64,000 nt of DNA from Neobacillus cucumis. GTDB taxonomy: Bacteria; Bacillota; Bacilli; Bacillales_B; DSM-18226. The stretch is from assembly GCF_016107705.1 (NCBI RefSeq), contig NZ_JAEHGC010000015.1, positions 1 through 64,000 on the forward strand. Reading direction: 5' to 3'. Each line of letters starts with the position of its first letter. Position 1 is the first letter of the stretch. The notes beneath the pieces were generated by a model that saw nothing but the letters and a program-made list of their open reading frames with translations, searched no databases and had not been told where the DNA came from. Both the position numbers and the translations under genes were made by a program. Positions 56,576 through 64,000 of this stretch are shown in pieces.

Positions 56576-57940
56576 ATGGAACGTGATTATTTAATTAAAC
56601 CGGTATTAGGGGCTAAATATCCTGTTGCTTCACATGGAAAAGGAATTTATATCTATGATATTGAAGGCAATGAATATATTGATGGTGCTTCAGGGGCGGT
56701 AACCGCAAGCATTGGACATGGTGTACAAGAGGTTATGGAGGCAATGGTTGAACAGGCCCAAAAAATTTCTTTTTCCTATCGGGGGCAATTTACTAGTGAA
56801 CCTGCGGAAAAGTTAGCTAAAAAATTGAGTGATTTAGCCCCTGGAGATTTGAATTGGTCCTTCTTTGTCAATAGTGGTTCGGAAGCGACGGAAACCGCAA
56901 TGAAGATTGCTATCCAGTATTGGAATGAAAAAGGGCTACCGCAAAAGAAACGGATTATCTCCAGATGGATTGGTTACCACGGGATTACGATCGGAGCCCT
57001 ATCCATGTCAGGGCATGTATTAAGAAGGCGTGGATTTAATTCACTTTTAGCAGATTATCCGACAATTTCGGCTCCTTATACGTATCGTCGTCCAGACGGC
57101 AGGACGGAAGAAGAGTGGGGGATTGCCTGTGCAGATGAGCTTGAGAAAGCGATTCAAAGATTTGGTGCAGATACGGTTGCAGCCTTTATTGCGGAGCCAA
57201 TTGTTGGTGCCTCAGGAGGTGCGATAACCCCTCCACCGGGATATTATGAACGAATCAGAGAAATTTGTGATCGTTATAATGTTTTATTTATTGCCGATGA
57301 AGTCATGACCGGTATTGGCCGTACTGGAAAAATGTTTGCAATGGAACATTGGGATGCTATTCCTGATTTGATTACTTTAGGAAAAGGCATGAGCGCAGGG
57401 TACACTCCTATTGCAGCCACTATTGTCAGTGACCGTGTCATGGCCCCGATCTTAAATGGCTCCAAGTCTGTTTTGGGCGGACATACCTATAGTGCCAATC
57501 CACAATCAGCGGCCGTTTCATTGAAGGTTTTGGAATATGTTGAGAAACATCAATTAGTTCAAAAAGCAGAAGAACAAGGTCAGTATCTTTTTGAGAAATT
57601 AAAAGAATTATATAACACCTATGAAATCATTGGTGATGTAAGGGGAAAGGGACTCTTGTTAGGGATGGAATTTGTTTCAGACCGTGTCAAGAAAACATCC
57701 TTCCCATCCCAATTGAATATAACAGGCAGAATCATTGAACGAGCATTTAAAAAAGGTTTAATTGTATATCCAGCAGCGGGTGCAATCAATGGCGAAGGTG
57801 ATTCAATTATCATTTCTCCGCCACTCATTATCACAAAAGAAGAAATTAATCGTTTAGTGGGCATTTTGGAAGAAGCAATTGCTGAGGTGCAATATGAGCT
57901 TACACAAACAGGAGGGAAGACCAATGCAGTCCCTGTCTAA
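56576..57940 (+). CDS. class III aminotransferase (YodT-like)
   Basis: A 454-aa PLP enzyme of the omega-amino-acid type. GASGAVTASIGHG near the start, NSGSEATETAMKIAIQY, FIAEPIVGASGGA, FIADEVMTGIGRTG and the PLP lysine in LITLGKGMSAGYTPIAA are present. It heads an operon with CoA-transferase subunits, a thiolase and a deacylase, very like B. subtilis yodT-yodS-yodR-yodQ. That operon belongs to a lysine/beta-lysine-type pathway, but kamA and yodP are not found here. AGAGGGGT precedes the ATG. Confidence 0.88.
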   Translation: MERDYLIKPVLGAKYPVASHGKGIYIYDIEGNEYIDGASGAVTASIGHGVQEVMEAMVEQAQKISFSYRGQFTSEPAEKLAKKLSDLAPGDLNWSFFVNSGSEATETAMKIAIQYWNEKGLPQKKRIISRWIGYHGITIGALSMSGHVLRRRGFNSLLADYPTISAPYTYRRPDGRTEEEWGIACADELEKAIQRFGADTVAAFIAEPIVGASGGAITPPPGYYERIREICDRYNVLFIADEVMTGIGRTGKMFAMEHWDAIPDLITLGKGMSAGYTPIAATIVSDRVMAPILNGSKSVLGGHTYSANPQSAAVSLKVLEYVEKHQLVQKAEEQGQYLFEKLKELYNTYEIIGDVRGKGLLLGMEFVSDRVKKTSFPSQLNITGRIIERAFKKGLIVYPAAGAINGEGDSIIISPPLIITKEEINRLVGILEEAIAEVQYELTQTGGKTNAVPV

Positions 57941-58619
57941 AAAAGGCAAAGTAGCTTCATTAGAAGAGGCTCTCTCACATATTACAGATGGATGCACCTT
58001 AATGTACGGCGGATTCGGCGGAATTGGTACGCCCCCATCCTTAGTGGATGGAATTTTAGAAAAAGGCTGTAAGGATTTACACTTAATCGGAAATGATACA
58101 GGTTTTCCTGATATCGGAATTGGAAGATTAGTCAGTGCCGGAAGAGTGAAGAAAATCATTACTTCCCATATCGGTTCTAATCCAATCGCTGGAAAATTGA
58201 TGACCGCTGGTGAATTGGAGGTAGAGTTTTCCCCACAAGGAACTTTGATTGAACGGATTCGTGCGGGCGGTATGGGATTAGGCGGCATTTTAACCGATGT
58301 TGGTTTTGGAACAATTGCTGAGGAAGGAAAAGATGTCGTTTCAGTGGATGGTAAAGAATTCATGATTGAAAAAGCACTTACCGCCGAAGTGGCCATTGTT
58401 CATGCTTTAAAAGCAGACCCGCTCGGAAATCTTGTCTTTGATAAAAGTGCGCGAAATTTTAATCCTCTCGTGGCGATGGCCGGGAATTTTACGATCGCCG
58501 AGGTAGAAGAAATTGTTCCAATTGGAGAACTGGATCCAGAGGCAATTGTTACACCGGGAATCTTTGTAAATATGGTAATACCGAGTAAGGGAGTGACATG
58601 GAAATGGGTTTGGGAGTAG
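57924..58619 (+). CDS. 3-oxoacid CoA-transferase subunit A (YodS-like)
   Basis: A 231-aa subunit: DGCTLMYGGFGGIGTPPSLV (glycine loop), SPQGTLIERIRAGGMGLGG and PIGELDPEAIVTPGIFVNM match YodS of B. subtilis over the whole length. AGGAGGG inside the end of the aminotransferase gene supports the ATG at 57924, 17 bases before that gene's stop. It moves CoA between organic acids together with subunit B. Confidence 0.9.
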   Translation: MQSLSKKGKVASLEEALSHITDGCTLMYGGFGGIGTPPSLVDGILEKGCKDLHLIGNDTGFPDIGIGRLVSAGRVKKIITSHIGSNPIAGKLMTAGELEVEFSPQGTLIERIRAGGMGLGGILTDVGFGTIAEEGKDVVSVDGKEFMIEKALTAEVAIVHALKADPLGNLVFDKSARNFNPLVAMAGNFTIAEVEEIVPIGELDPEAIVTPGIFVNMVIPSKGVTWKWVWE

Positions 58620-59260
58620 AAGTAAGGCAGCGGATTGCCAGACGTGCTGCACAGGAAATTGAGGACGGTATGATTGTGAACCTTGGAATCGGAATTCCTA
58701 CTTTGGTTGCTGATTATATTCCTTCTGATATTTTTGTTCAGTTCCATGCGGAAAACGGGATATTAGGGACTGGTCCTACCCCGGTAAAGGAGGAGGCAGA
58801 TCCGAACCTCTGCAATGCCGGCGGTTACCCTGTAACGTTAATGAAAGGAGCTTCCTATTTTGATAGTTCCGTAGCATTTGGAATGATTCGACGCGGCTAT
58901 CTTGATATCACGATCCTAGGCGCGCTCGAAATAAGTGAAAAAGGAGATCTGGCCAATTGGATTGTTCCAGGAAAACGTGTTCCAGGAATGGGAGGAGCAA
59001 TGGACCTCGCTCAAAAATCGAAAAAAGTGATTGTTCTGATGAATCATACGAATAAAAATGGCGAATCAAAAATTTTAAAGGAATGTACATTACCACTAAC
59101 TGCTAAAAGCTGTGTGGATTTGATTATTACGGAAATGGCCGTAATCGAAGTTACTGAACAGGGTTTGCTGTTAAAAGAGGTAATGGAGCCATATACAGTG
59201 GAGGATGTTATTAAGTATACCGATGCACCTTTAACAGTAATGGTTGGGTCACCGAATTAA
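58598..59260 (+). CDS. 3-oxoacid CoA-transferase subunit B (YodR-like)
   Basis: A 220-aa catalytic subunit with the active-site Glu in FHAENGILGTGP and the block GMIVNLGIGIPTLVADY. It overlaps the end of subunit A by 22 bases and is translationally coupled. AAGGGAG stands before the ATG at 58598; an ATG at 58604 is an alternative. Together with A it forms an A/B transferase of the YodRS or AtoDA type. Confidence 0.9.
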   Translation: MEMGLGVEVRQRIARRAAQEIEDGMIVNLGIGIPTLVADYIPSDIFVQFHAENGILGTGPTPVKEEADPNLCNAGGYPVTLMKGASYFDSSVAFGMIRRGYLDITILGALEISEKGDLANWIVPGKRVPGMGGAMDLAQKSKKVIVLMNHTNKNGESKILKECTLPLTAKSCVDLIITEMAVIEVTEQGLLLKEVMEPYTVEDVIKYTDAPLTVMVGSPN

Positions 59261-59272
59261 GGAGTGAAGGAA

Positions 59273-60454
59273 ATGAATGAGGCTGTCATTGTAGCGGGTG
59301 TTCGTACAGCGGTAGGAGCATTTGGGAAATCTCTTAAAAGTGTACCCGCCACTGAAATGGGAAGACAAGTGCTGGAAGGGTTAATGAATAAAACCTCTAT
59401 AGAAAAAGAAGATGTGAATGAAGTGATTTTTGGCCACGGTTATGTGCATGGCGGCGGCTTAAACTCGGCAAGGATTTCATCGCAATTAGCTGGATTCCCC
59501 GCCAGTGTACCAGGCAGTGTTGTCATCAAGGCATGTGGTTCAGGTTTAAAAGCGATTACCAATGCAGCACTAACGATTCAAACTGGTCAGGAAGAGGTCG
59601 TCATTGCCGGCGGTGTAGAAAGTATGAGTCAGGTTCCATATCTAGTAAAAAACCGCTGGGGAAGTAAGTTCGGGAATCTTGAAATGGAAGATGCCTTATT
59701 AACAGACGGCCTTATTTGTTCGCTGGAAAAAGAACATATGGGCATGACTGCAGAGCGATTAGCAGAAATATACGGTATTTCTCGTGAAGAACAGGATCAA
59801 TTTGCTTTAGAAAGCCATAAAAAGGCAGCACGAGCGATTGAAAACCACTGTTTTGAGGAGGAAATTATTCCACTTGAAGTGAAAGATCGAAAAGGGAATT
59901 ATTTTTTTCAAACAGATGAGTCCGTACGAATGGATATACAACAAGGGAAGTTAACAAAACTTCCGCCTGCTTTCAAAAAGGATGGATTGATTACGGCAGG
60001 TAATGCTTGTCCGATGAATGATGGGGCTGCTGCAGTATTGATGATGTCAAAAGAAAAGGCGGAAGCAAGAGGGATAAAACCGTTATTAAAGGTTAAAGCA
60101 TTTGCAAGTGCCGGGGTAGAAGCAAATGTGATGGGAATCGGCCCTGTACCAGCTACGAAAAAAGCTTTGCAAAAAGCAGGATTAACATTAAATCAAATTG
60201 GACGGATTGAACTGAACGAGGCGTTTGCTGCTCAGGCATTGGCTGTAATAAAAGAATTAGATTTAGACCCTGAAATAGTAAATGTAAACGGTGGGGCGAT
60301 TGCACTTGGTCATCCAGTTGGGGCAACAGGTGCAAAATTAACGGTGACTTTAATGAACGAAATGTTACGTTCCAAGACAAAGTACGGGATGGTAACACTT
60401 TGTATGGCCGGAGGTATGGGGCTGTCTGTAATCTATGAAAACCTGTGCTTATAA
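59273..60454 (+). CDS. thiolase (acetyl-CoA acetyltransferase type)
   Basis: A 393-aa thiolase. Catalytic residues are present: nucleophilic Cys in VIKACGSGLKAI, His in NGGAIALGHPVGATG and Cys in LCMAGGMGLS. AAGGAG fits the ATG at 59273 better than the GTG at 59264. Its place between the CoA transferase and the deacylase differs from the B. subtilis yod operon, which has no thiolase; it would cleave a 3-oxoacyl-CoA made by the transferase to acetyl-CoA plus a shorter acyl-CoA. Confidence 0.92.
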   Translation: MNEAVIVAGVRTAVGAFGKSLKSVPATEMGRQVLEGLMNKTSIEKEDVNEVIFGHGYVHGGGLNSARISSQLAGFPASVPGSVVIKACGSGLKAITNAALTIQTGQEEVVIAGGVESMSQVPYLVKNRWGSKFGNLEMEDALLTDGLICSLEKEHMGMTAERLAEIYGISREEQDQFALESHKKAARAIENHCFEEEIIPLEVKDRKGNYFFQTDESVRMDIQQGKLTKLPPAFKKDGLITAGNACPMNDGAAAVLMMSKEKAEARGIKPLLKVKAFASAGVEANVMGIGPVPATKKALQKAGLTLNQIGRIELNEAFAAQALAVIKELDLDPEIVNVNGGAIALGHPVGATGAKLTVTLMNEMLRSKTKYGMVTLCMAGGMGLSVIYENLCL

Positions 60455-60481
60455 TTTAGGAGATTCAAATAATGAGGTGAA

Positions 60482-61753
60482 ATGATGCAAACAATCCAAA
60501 AAGATATTCAAGCCTGGTTAAAAGATAATTCTGAAGAAGGAACCCTATTATTACAGCGTCTTGTTCAGGCCCCAAGCGTTGCTGGTAATGAGGCTGGTGC
60601 TCAATCGATTATTGCTGAAAAATTAAACGAAATGGGTTTAAAGGTAGATGTATGGGAACCGGATGGAAATGAATTAAAAGCGAGTGAATATTTTTGTTCG
60701 CCAAGAGAACAATTTACGGGGAGCCCAAATGTTGTCGGAGTACTAGCTGGAACCGGCGGAGGCCGTTCCATGATTTTGAATGGTCATATTGATGTTGTTC
60801 CTGAGGGGGATCATGAACAATGGTCTGATGATCCTTATAGTGGTGCTGTGAAAGATGGAAAAATGTTCGGTCGCGGGGTCACGGATATGAAAGGTGGTTT
60901 AGTTTCATTTCTCCTCGCAATTGAGGCCATTCAACAGCTCGATATTAAGCTTAAAGGTGATGTAATTTTCCAAAGTGTTGTGGAAGAAGAGAGCGGCGGG
61001 GCAGGTACATTGTCCACACTTCTTAAAGGATATAAAGCAGATGCTGCTCTGATAACAGAACCTACCAATATGCGTATTTTTCCAAAGCAACAAGGGTCGA
61101 TGTGGTTTCGAATTTTAGTGAAAGGGCGCTCTGCTCATGGTGGTACCCGCTATGAAGGGGTAAGTGCTCTTGAAAAAACCATGCTGGTGGTTAATCAAAT
61201 TAGAGCTTTAGAAATAAGGCGAAACGAACAAATTGATGATCCTCTTTATGAAAAAACGCCGATCCCAATTCCAATCAACATTGGTGTCGTGTCGGGCGGA
61301 ACTTGGCCATCTTCTGTTCCGGATTTGGTCAAAATAGAGGGCAGAATGGGAGTAGCTCCCAATGAGAAAATGGAAGACGCTAAGCGTGAAATGAGACAAT
61401 GTTTGCAGCAACTTGCGGAAATTGATCCATGGTTTGCAGAACAACCTGTTGTTTTAGAATGGTTTGGTGCACAGTGGCTTCCTGGTTCAATTGATATCGA
61501 ACATGAATTGATGAATTCCCTTGTTTATCAGTACCGTGAATCAGTCGGTGAGGAACCAGTCATTGAAGCGGCACCATGGGGAACGGATGGGGGATTACTC
61601 ACAGAAATCGGAAAAATCCCAACGGTTGTTTTTGGCCCAGGAGTAACCGAAATGGCTCATTACCCTAATGAATATATCGAAATGGAAAAAGTTTTTAAAG
61701 CGGCAGAAATCATTGCGCAAACACTTATTCAATGGTGTAACTACCAAGAGTAA
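60482..61753 (+). CDS. ArgE/DapE-family deacylase (YodQ-like)
   Basis: A 423-aa M20 deacylase. The metal and catalytic parts are ILNGHIDVVPEGD, GRGVTDMKGGL, VVEEESGGAGT and ITEPTNM, with HGGTRYEGVSA in the dimerisation domain. Size and sequence fit YodQ, an N-acetyl-beta-lysine-type deacetylase in B. subtilis. It is the last gene of the operon, 27 bases after the thiolase; a start at the second ATG (60485) is better spaced from GAGGTG. Confidence 0.88.
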   Translation: MMQTIQKDIQAWLKDNSEEGTLLLQRLVQAPSVAGNEAGAQSIIAEKLNEMGLKVDVWEPDGNELKASEYFCSPREQFTGSPNVVGVLAGTGGGRSMILNGHIDVVPEGDHEQWSDDPYSGAVKDGKMFGRGVTDMKGGLVSFLLAIEAIQQLDIKLKGDVIFQSVVEEESGGAGTLSTLLKGYKADAALITEPTNMRIFPKQQGSMWFRILVKGRSAHGGTRYEGVSALEKTMLVVNQIRALEIRRNEQIDDPLYEKTPIPIPINIGVVSGGTWPSSVPDLVKIEGRMGVAPNEKMEDAKREMRQCLQQLAEIDPWFAEQPVVLEWFGAQWLPGSIDIEHELMNSLVYQYRESVGEEPVIEAAPWGTDGGLLTEIGKIPTVVFGPGVTEMAHYPNEYIEMEKVFKAAEIIAQTLIQWCNYQE

Positions 61754-61763
61754 TTTTTATCCT

Positions 61764-61799
61764 AAGACATTAAGCGAATTTACGTTTAATGTCTTTTTT
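61764..61799 (+). terminator. terminator of the YodTSRQ-like operon
   Basis: AAGACATTAA and TTTAATGTCTT form a stem with an 11-base loop, followed by TTTTTC. Confidence 0.8.
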
Positions 61800-61854
61800 C
61801 ATACATAGGATAAAAATAATAGTAGTCAGATATTCTACAATGTTAATTTAAATG

Positions 61855-61893
61855 AAAAAGGGATACCCAAACAAAATTTGCGCATCCCTTTTT
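61855..61893. terminator. second hairpin terminator
   Basis: AAAAAGGGAT and ATCCCTTTTT form a 10-bp stem with a 19-base loop; T runs on both strands. Confidence 0.7.
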
Positions 61894-61998
61894 CATTATT
61901 TTTTGCGTTCTGTAAAAAATTTTAAAGATAAAAATTAATTTGGAAATAAAGTGGTAATTATATTAAGGGAATTAAAAGAGATATAGGGGTGAGAAAAT

Positions 61999-62499
61999 AT
62001 ATATCAATTAGCGATCATTATTTGGACCTTTACGGTAACTTTCCGTAAAAAGGCATGGAGGAATTTTGATAGGTGCTACCCAACAATTCTTTACATGGTG
62101 GTTGGAAATCTTACCTATGAATACATCGCTCATAACAAGTTTCATCTTTGGGAATTAAACAGAATTGGAAATATACCGGAAATATGTGCAGACTTTATAT
62201 ACCTGTTTTTAATTGTTGTTCCGGCGACCTTGACTTACTTATCCAACTACCCGGATATTCCCAAAAAAAGAATACTTTACATAGCAAAATGGGTATTCAT
62301 CTTTACAATTGTAGAATGGATTGGTGGCCGCTATTTTAATGCCATTGATCATTATCACGGCTGGAATATCTGGTGGTCATTTTTTTTTAATGTAGTGATG
62401 TTCACCACATTAAGGCTACATTATTTACATTACAAACGAGCGTTAATCATTAGCATCTTTTGGGCTTTTTTCTACCTGATCTTGTTTGATTATCTATAA
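61999..62499 (+). CDS. CBO0543-type membrane protein, start codon apparently ATA
   Basis: A membrane protein of about 166 aa with four to five helices. Family-like sequence extends upstream of the first ATG (62095): YQLAIIIWTFTVTFRKKAW and NFDRCYPTILY lead straight into MVVGNLTYEYIAHNKFHLWE in the same frame. No ATG, GTG or TTG exists between the in-frame TGA (61990) and 62095; the only codon in a start position after GGGGTGAG is ATA at 61999. Either ATA is used or the start has mutated. The function is unknown; such proteins occur in many spore formers. Confidence 0.55.
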   Translation: MYQLAIIIWTFTVTFRKKAWRNFDRCYPTILYMVVGNLTYEYIAHNKFHLWELNRIGNIPEICADFIYLFLIVVPATLTYLSNYPDIPKKRILYIAKWVFIFTIVEWIGGRYFNAIDHYHGWNIWWSFFFNVVMFTTLRLHYLHYKRALIISIFWAFFYLILFDYL

Positions 62500-62522
62500 A
62501 AACCATTTCGTCCATTCCAGAC

Positions 62523-62571
62523 GGACAAAATGCACGAAGTGTCCACGAAGAGTGCTTGTCACCTTTTTTTT
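62523..62571 (+). terminator. Rho-independent terminator
   Basis: GACAA..GCAC and GTGC.TTGTC form a bulged stem enclosing direct copies of CACGAAG, followed by a run of eight T. Confidence 0.6.
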
Positions 62572-62606
62572 GTAACTTTAGCATTTTTGACGAAATATGA
62601 CATTTA

Positions 62607-62623
62607 TCATGTTTGGGACATGA
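62607..62623. promoter_or_regulatory. DesR-type operator before the desaturase gene
   Basis: TCATGT-TTGGG-ACATGA is a perfect palindrome. Half-site-like TATGAC copies lie on each side. It stands about 50 bases before the expected transcript start, where phosphorylated DesR binds before des in B. subtilis. Confidence 0.6.
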
Positions 62624-62696
62624 CAGGTATGACTACAAATGGCAGATTTTCTTCTTTAATATGAGTGATAACATGATGAAGAAGGGAATCAAAAAC

Positions 62697-63716
62697 ATGA
62701 TTGAACAAAACCAACGAAATTTGCGCAAGCAGGTTGCCCCATTTGAAAAAGCTAATACAAAAGACAGTGTCTGGCAATTGGCCAATACACTTGTTCCGTT
62801 TTTTCTATTATGGTTCTTTGCTTATAAAAGCATATCGATTTCATATATCCTCACCTTATTATTATCAGTTGTTGCTGCGGGATTTTTAGTAAGGGTTTTC
62901 ATCATTTTTCATGATTGCTGCCACCATTCCTTTTTTAAAAGCCGTAAGGCCAATAAAATTCTTGGCACAATTACGGGTGTGTTAACGATTCATCCATATA
63001 GTCAATGGCAGTATGAGCATTCTGTTCACCATGCTACCAGTAGTAATTTGGATAAGCGGGGCACAGGCGATATTTGGATGCTAACCGTCGACGAATATCA
63101 GGCAGCATCGTTCTGGACACGTGCAGCCTATCGTTTATATCGAAATCCAATCGTGATGTTCGGCTTTGGTCCAATTTATGTTTTTCTTCTTAAAAATCGC
63201 TTTAATCGAAAAGATGCTAGAATGAAGGAAAGAATCAATACTTATATAACCAACATCTTGATTGTTGTAGTGGCCGGATTGCTTTGCTGGGGAATTGGCT
63301 GGGTTAATTTTCTTTTAGTTCAAGGACCGATATTCATGATTTCTGGTGCAGCGGGGATCTGGTTATTTTACGTACAGCATACGTTTGAAGACTCTTATTT
63401 TGAAGAAGATAAGGATTGGGAATATGTAAAAGCGGCTGTTGAGGGCAGTTCCTTTTATAAGCTTCCAAAAGTTTTACAATGGGTAACAGGGAATATTGGT
63501 TACCACCATGTCCATCATTTAAGTCCAAGGGTGCCGAATTACAAGCTTGAAGCTGTTCACAACCATACAGAGCCTCTTAAAAATGTTCCAACCATTACAA
63601 TTTCGACAAGTCTAGCATCACTAAAATATCATCTATGGGATGAGACGGCGAAAAAGTTTGTAGGCTTTAAAGATTTACGATCTTCAGTTAAAATGAAAAG
63701 TGTTAAACAAATATAA
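62697..63716 (+). CDS. des: membrane phospholipid delta-5-type fatty acid desaturase
   Basis: Membrane desaturase of 339 aa that puts a double bond into lipid acyl chains on cold shock. The three histidine boxes are visible: HDCCHH (iron site 1), HSVHHATSS and HHVHHLSP, with EHSVHHATSSNLDKRGTGDI almost as in B. subtilis Des. AGAAGGG suits the ATG at 62697; in-frame starts at 62613 and 62661 lie in the operator and promoter. desK follows, so this is the Des pathway. Confidence 0.92.
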   Translation: MIEQNQRNLRKQVAPFEKANTKDSVWQLANTLVPFFLLWFFAYKSISISYILTLLLSVVAAGFLVRVFIIFHDCCHHSFFKSRKANKILGTITGVLTIHPYSQWQYEHSVHHATSSNLDKRGTGDIWMLTVDEYQAASFWTRAAYRLYRNPIVMFGFGPIYVFLLKNRFNRKDARMKERINTYITNILIVVVAGLLCWGIGWVNFLLVQGPIFMISGAAGIWLFYVQHTFEDSYFEEDKDWEYVKAAVEGSSFYKLPKVLQWVTGNIGYHHVHHLSPRVPNYKLEAVHNHTEPLKNVPTITISTSLASLKYHLWDETAKKFVGFKDLRSSVKMKSVKQI

Positions 63717-63731
63717 AAATGGATGCAGGAT

Positions 63732-63767
63732 AAGGACCAAGGTGTTCTTGTCCTTCATTTTTATTCC
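63732..63767 (+). terminator. hairpin between des and desK
   Basis: AAGGAC and GTCCTT with inner CAAG/CTTG pairing, followed by CATTTTTATT. It could lower transcription of desK behind des. Confidence 0.55.
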
Positions 63768-63788
63768 GTCGGTAATGAGGTTTTGCTA

Positions 63789-64000
63789 ATGATAAAAAAG
63801 TATATGACTTTCCAGAAAAGTAATGGGATCGCTCCTTATATATGGACGGTTCTATGTATTTTACCGTTTTACTTTATTTTCCAATCGTCATCGGTAATTA
63901 AAATTGTTGTAGGAATTTTGCTCACCATTTTGTTTTTTATTTTTTATCGAATTGCTTTTATTTCAAGGGGATGGCCAGTTTATCTCTGGACCTTAATTCT
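63789..64000 (+). CDS. desK: DesK-type thermosensor histidine kinase, cut by the window edge
   Basis: The first 70 codons of a membrane kinase. The opening IKKYMTFQKSNGIAPYIWTV and the following helices FIFQSSSVIKIVVGILLTIL and FFIFYRIAFISRGWP match the N-terminus of B. subtilis DesK, which senses membrane thickness and fluidity and controls DesR. The catalytic part lies outside the window. Confidence 0.85.
   Translation, partial: MIKKYMTFQKSNGIAPYIWTVLCILPFYFIFQSSSVIKIVVGILLTILFFIFYRIAFISRGWPVYLWTLI

Overview
The window looks like chromosomal DNA of an aerobic, spore-forming Bacillaceae bacterium of low G+C content. It carries strong AGGAGG-type ribosome binding sites, Rho-independent terminators, a qoxABCD aa3 quinol oxidase, a Des/DesK membrane-fluidity system, a Spo0E-type phosphatase, BceRSAB and YcbLMNO-like peptide-antibiotic modules, and several relatives of the B. 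subtilis puc purine genes. I cannot fix the species; a Neobacillus- or Bacillus-like organism fits.

Layout. 1-9.4 kb is a urate/purine catabolism locus: two NCS2 permeases, two PucR-type regulators, uraD, uricase and 5-hydroxyisourate hydrolase, followed by thiol peroxidase. Between the permeases lie decayed remnants, including an allantoate amidohydrolase start. 9.6-14.5 kb is a haem/peroxide block: a second-type hemA, an IDEAL-domain protein, katG and a PerR-like regulator. 14.5-16.1 kb is a small accessory patch with a tyrosine-recombinase fragment, a broken gene and a papain-fold-like protein. 16.1-20.6 kb is a complete BceRSAB module with its operator. 21.2-25.9 kb holds a cyclase-family hydrolase and a YcbLMNO-like two-component/ABC system.

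25.9-28.1 kb is mostly decayed sequence, but it contains a c-di-GMP-I (GEMM-type) riboswitch with a terminator directly in front of a small, previously uncalled Spo0E-like gene on the minus strand. 28.2-35.5 kb is central metabolism: malic enzyme, acyl-CoA thioesterase, odhB, odhA and a divergent LysR regulator. 36.7-41.8 kb has qoxABCD followed by a 30-residue membrane protein, converging with a second set of small membrane proteins and a lipoprotein.

42.2-52 kb is an amino-acid/peptide catabolism region in which three regulator genes and one peptidase are visibly broken. It also holds an intact sigma-54 activator with a well-formed -24/-12 promoter ahead of an aminotransferase, an amino-acid permease, an M20 amidohydrolase and a paralogous aminotransferase. 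52.1-54.2 kb encodes one polypeptide that joins sigma-factor regions 2 and 4 to a zinc-finger anti-sigma module, a membrane segment and an extracytoplasmic domain. 54.3-61.8 kb has a carbon-nitrogen hydrolase, a PucR-family regulator and a YodTSRQ-like operon (aminotransferase, CoA-transferase A and B, thiolase, deacylase). 62-64 kb has a CBO0543-type membrane protein, des with a DesR-like operator, and the beginning of desK.

The most interesting signals are the c-di-GMP riboswitch to Spo0E-like gene link, the one-chain sigma/anti-sigma protein, the hemA-katG-PerR block, thiol peroxidase behind the uricase genes, the small proteins around qox, and the cluster of recent-looking regulator lesions between 42 and 51 kb. 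No tRNA, rRNA or CRISPR array was seen.
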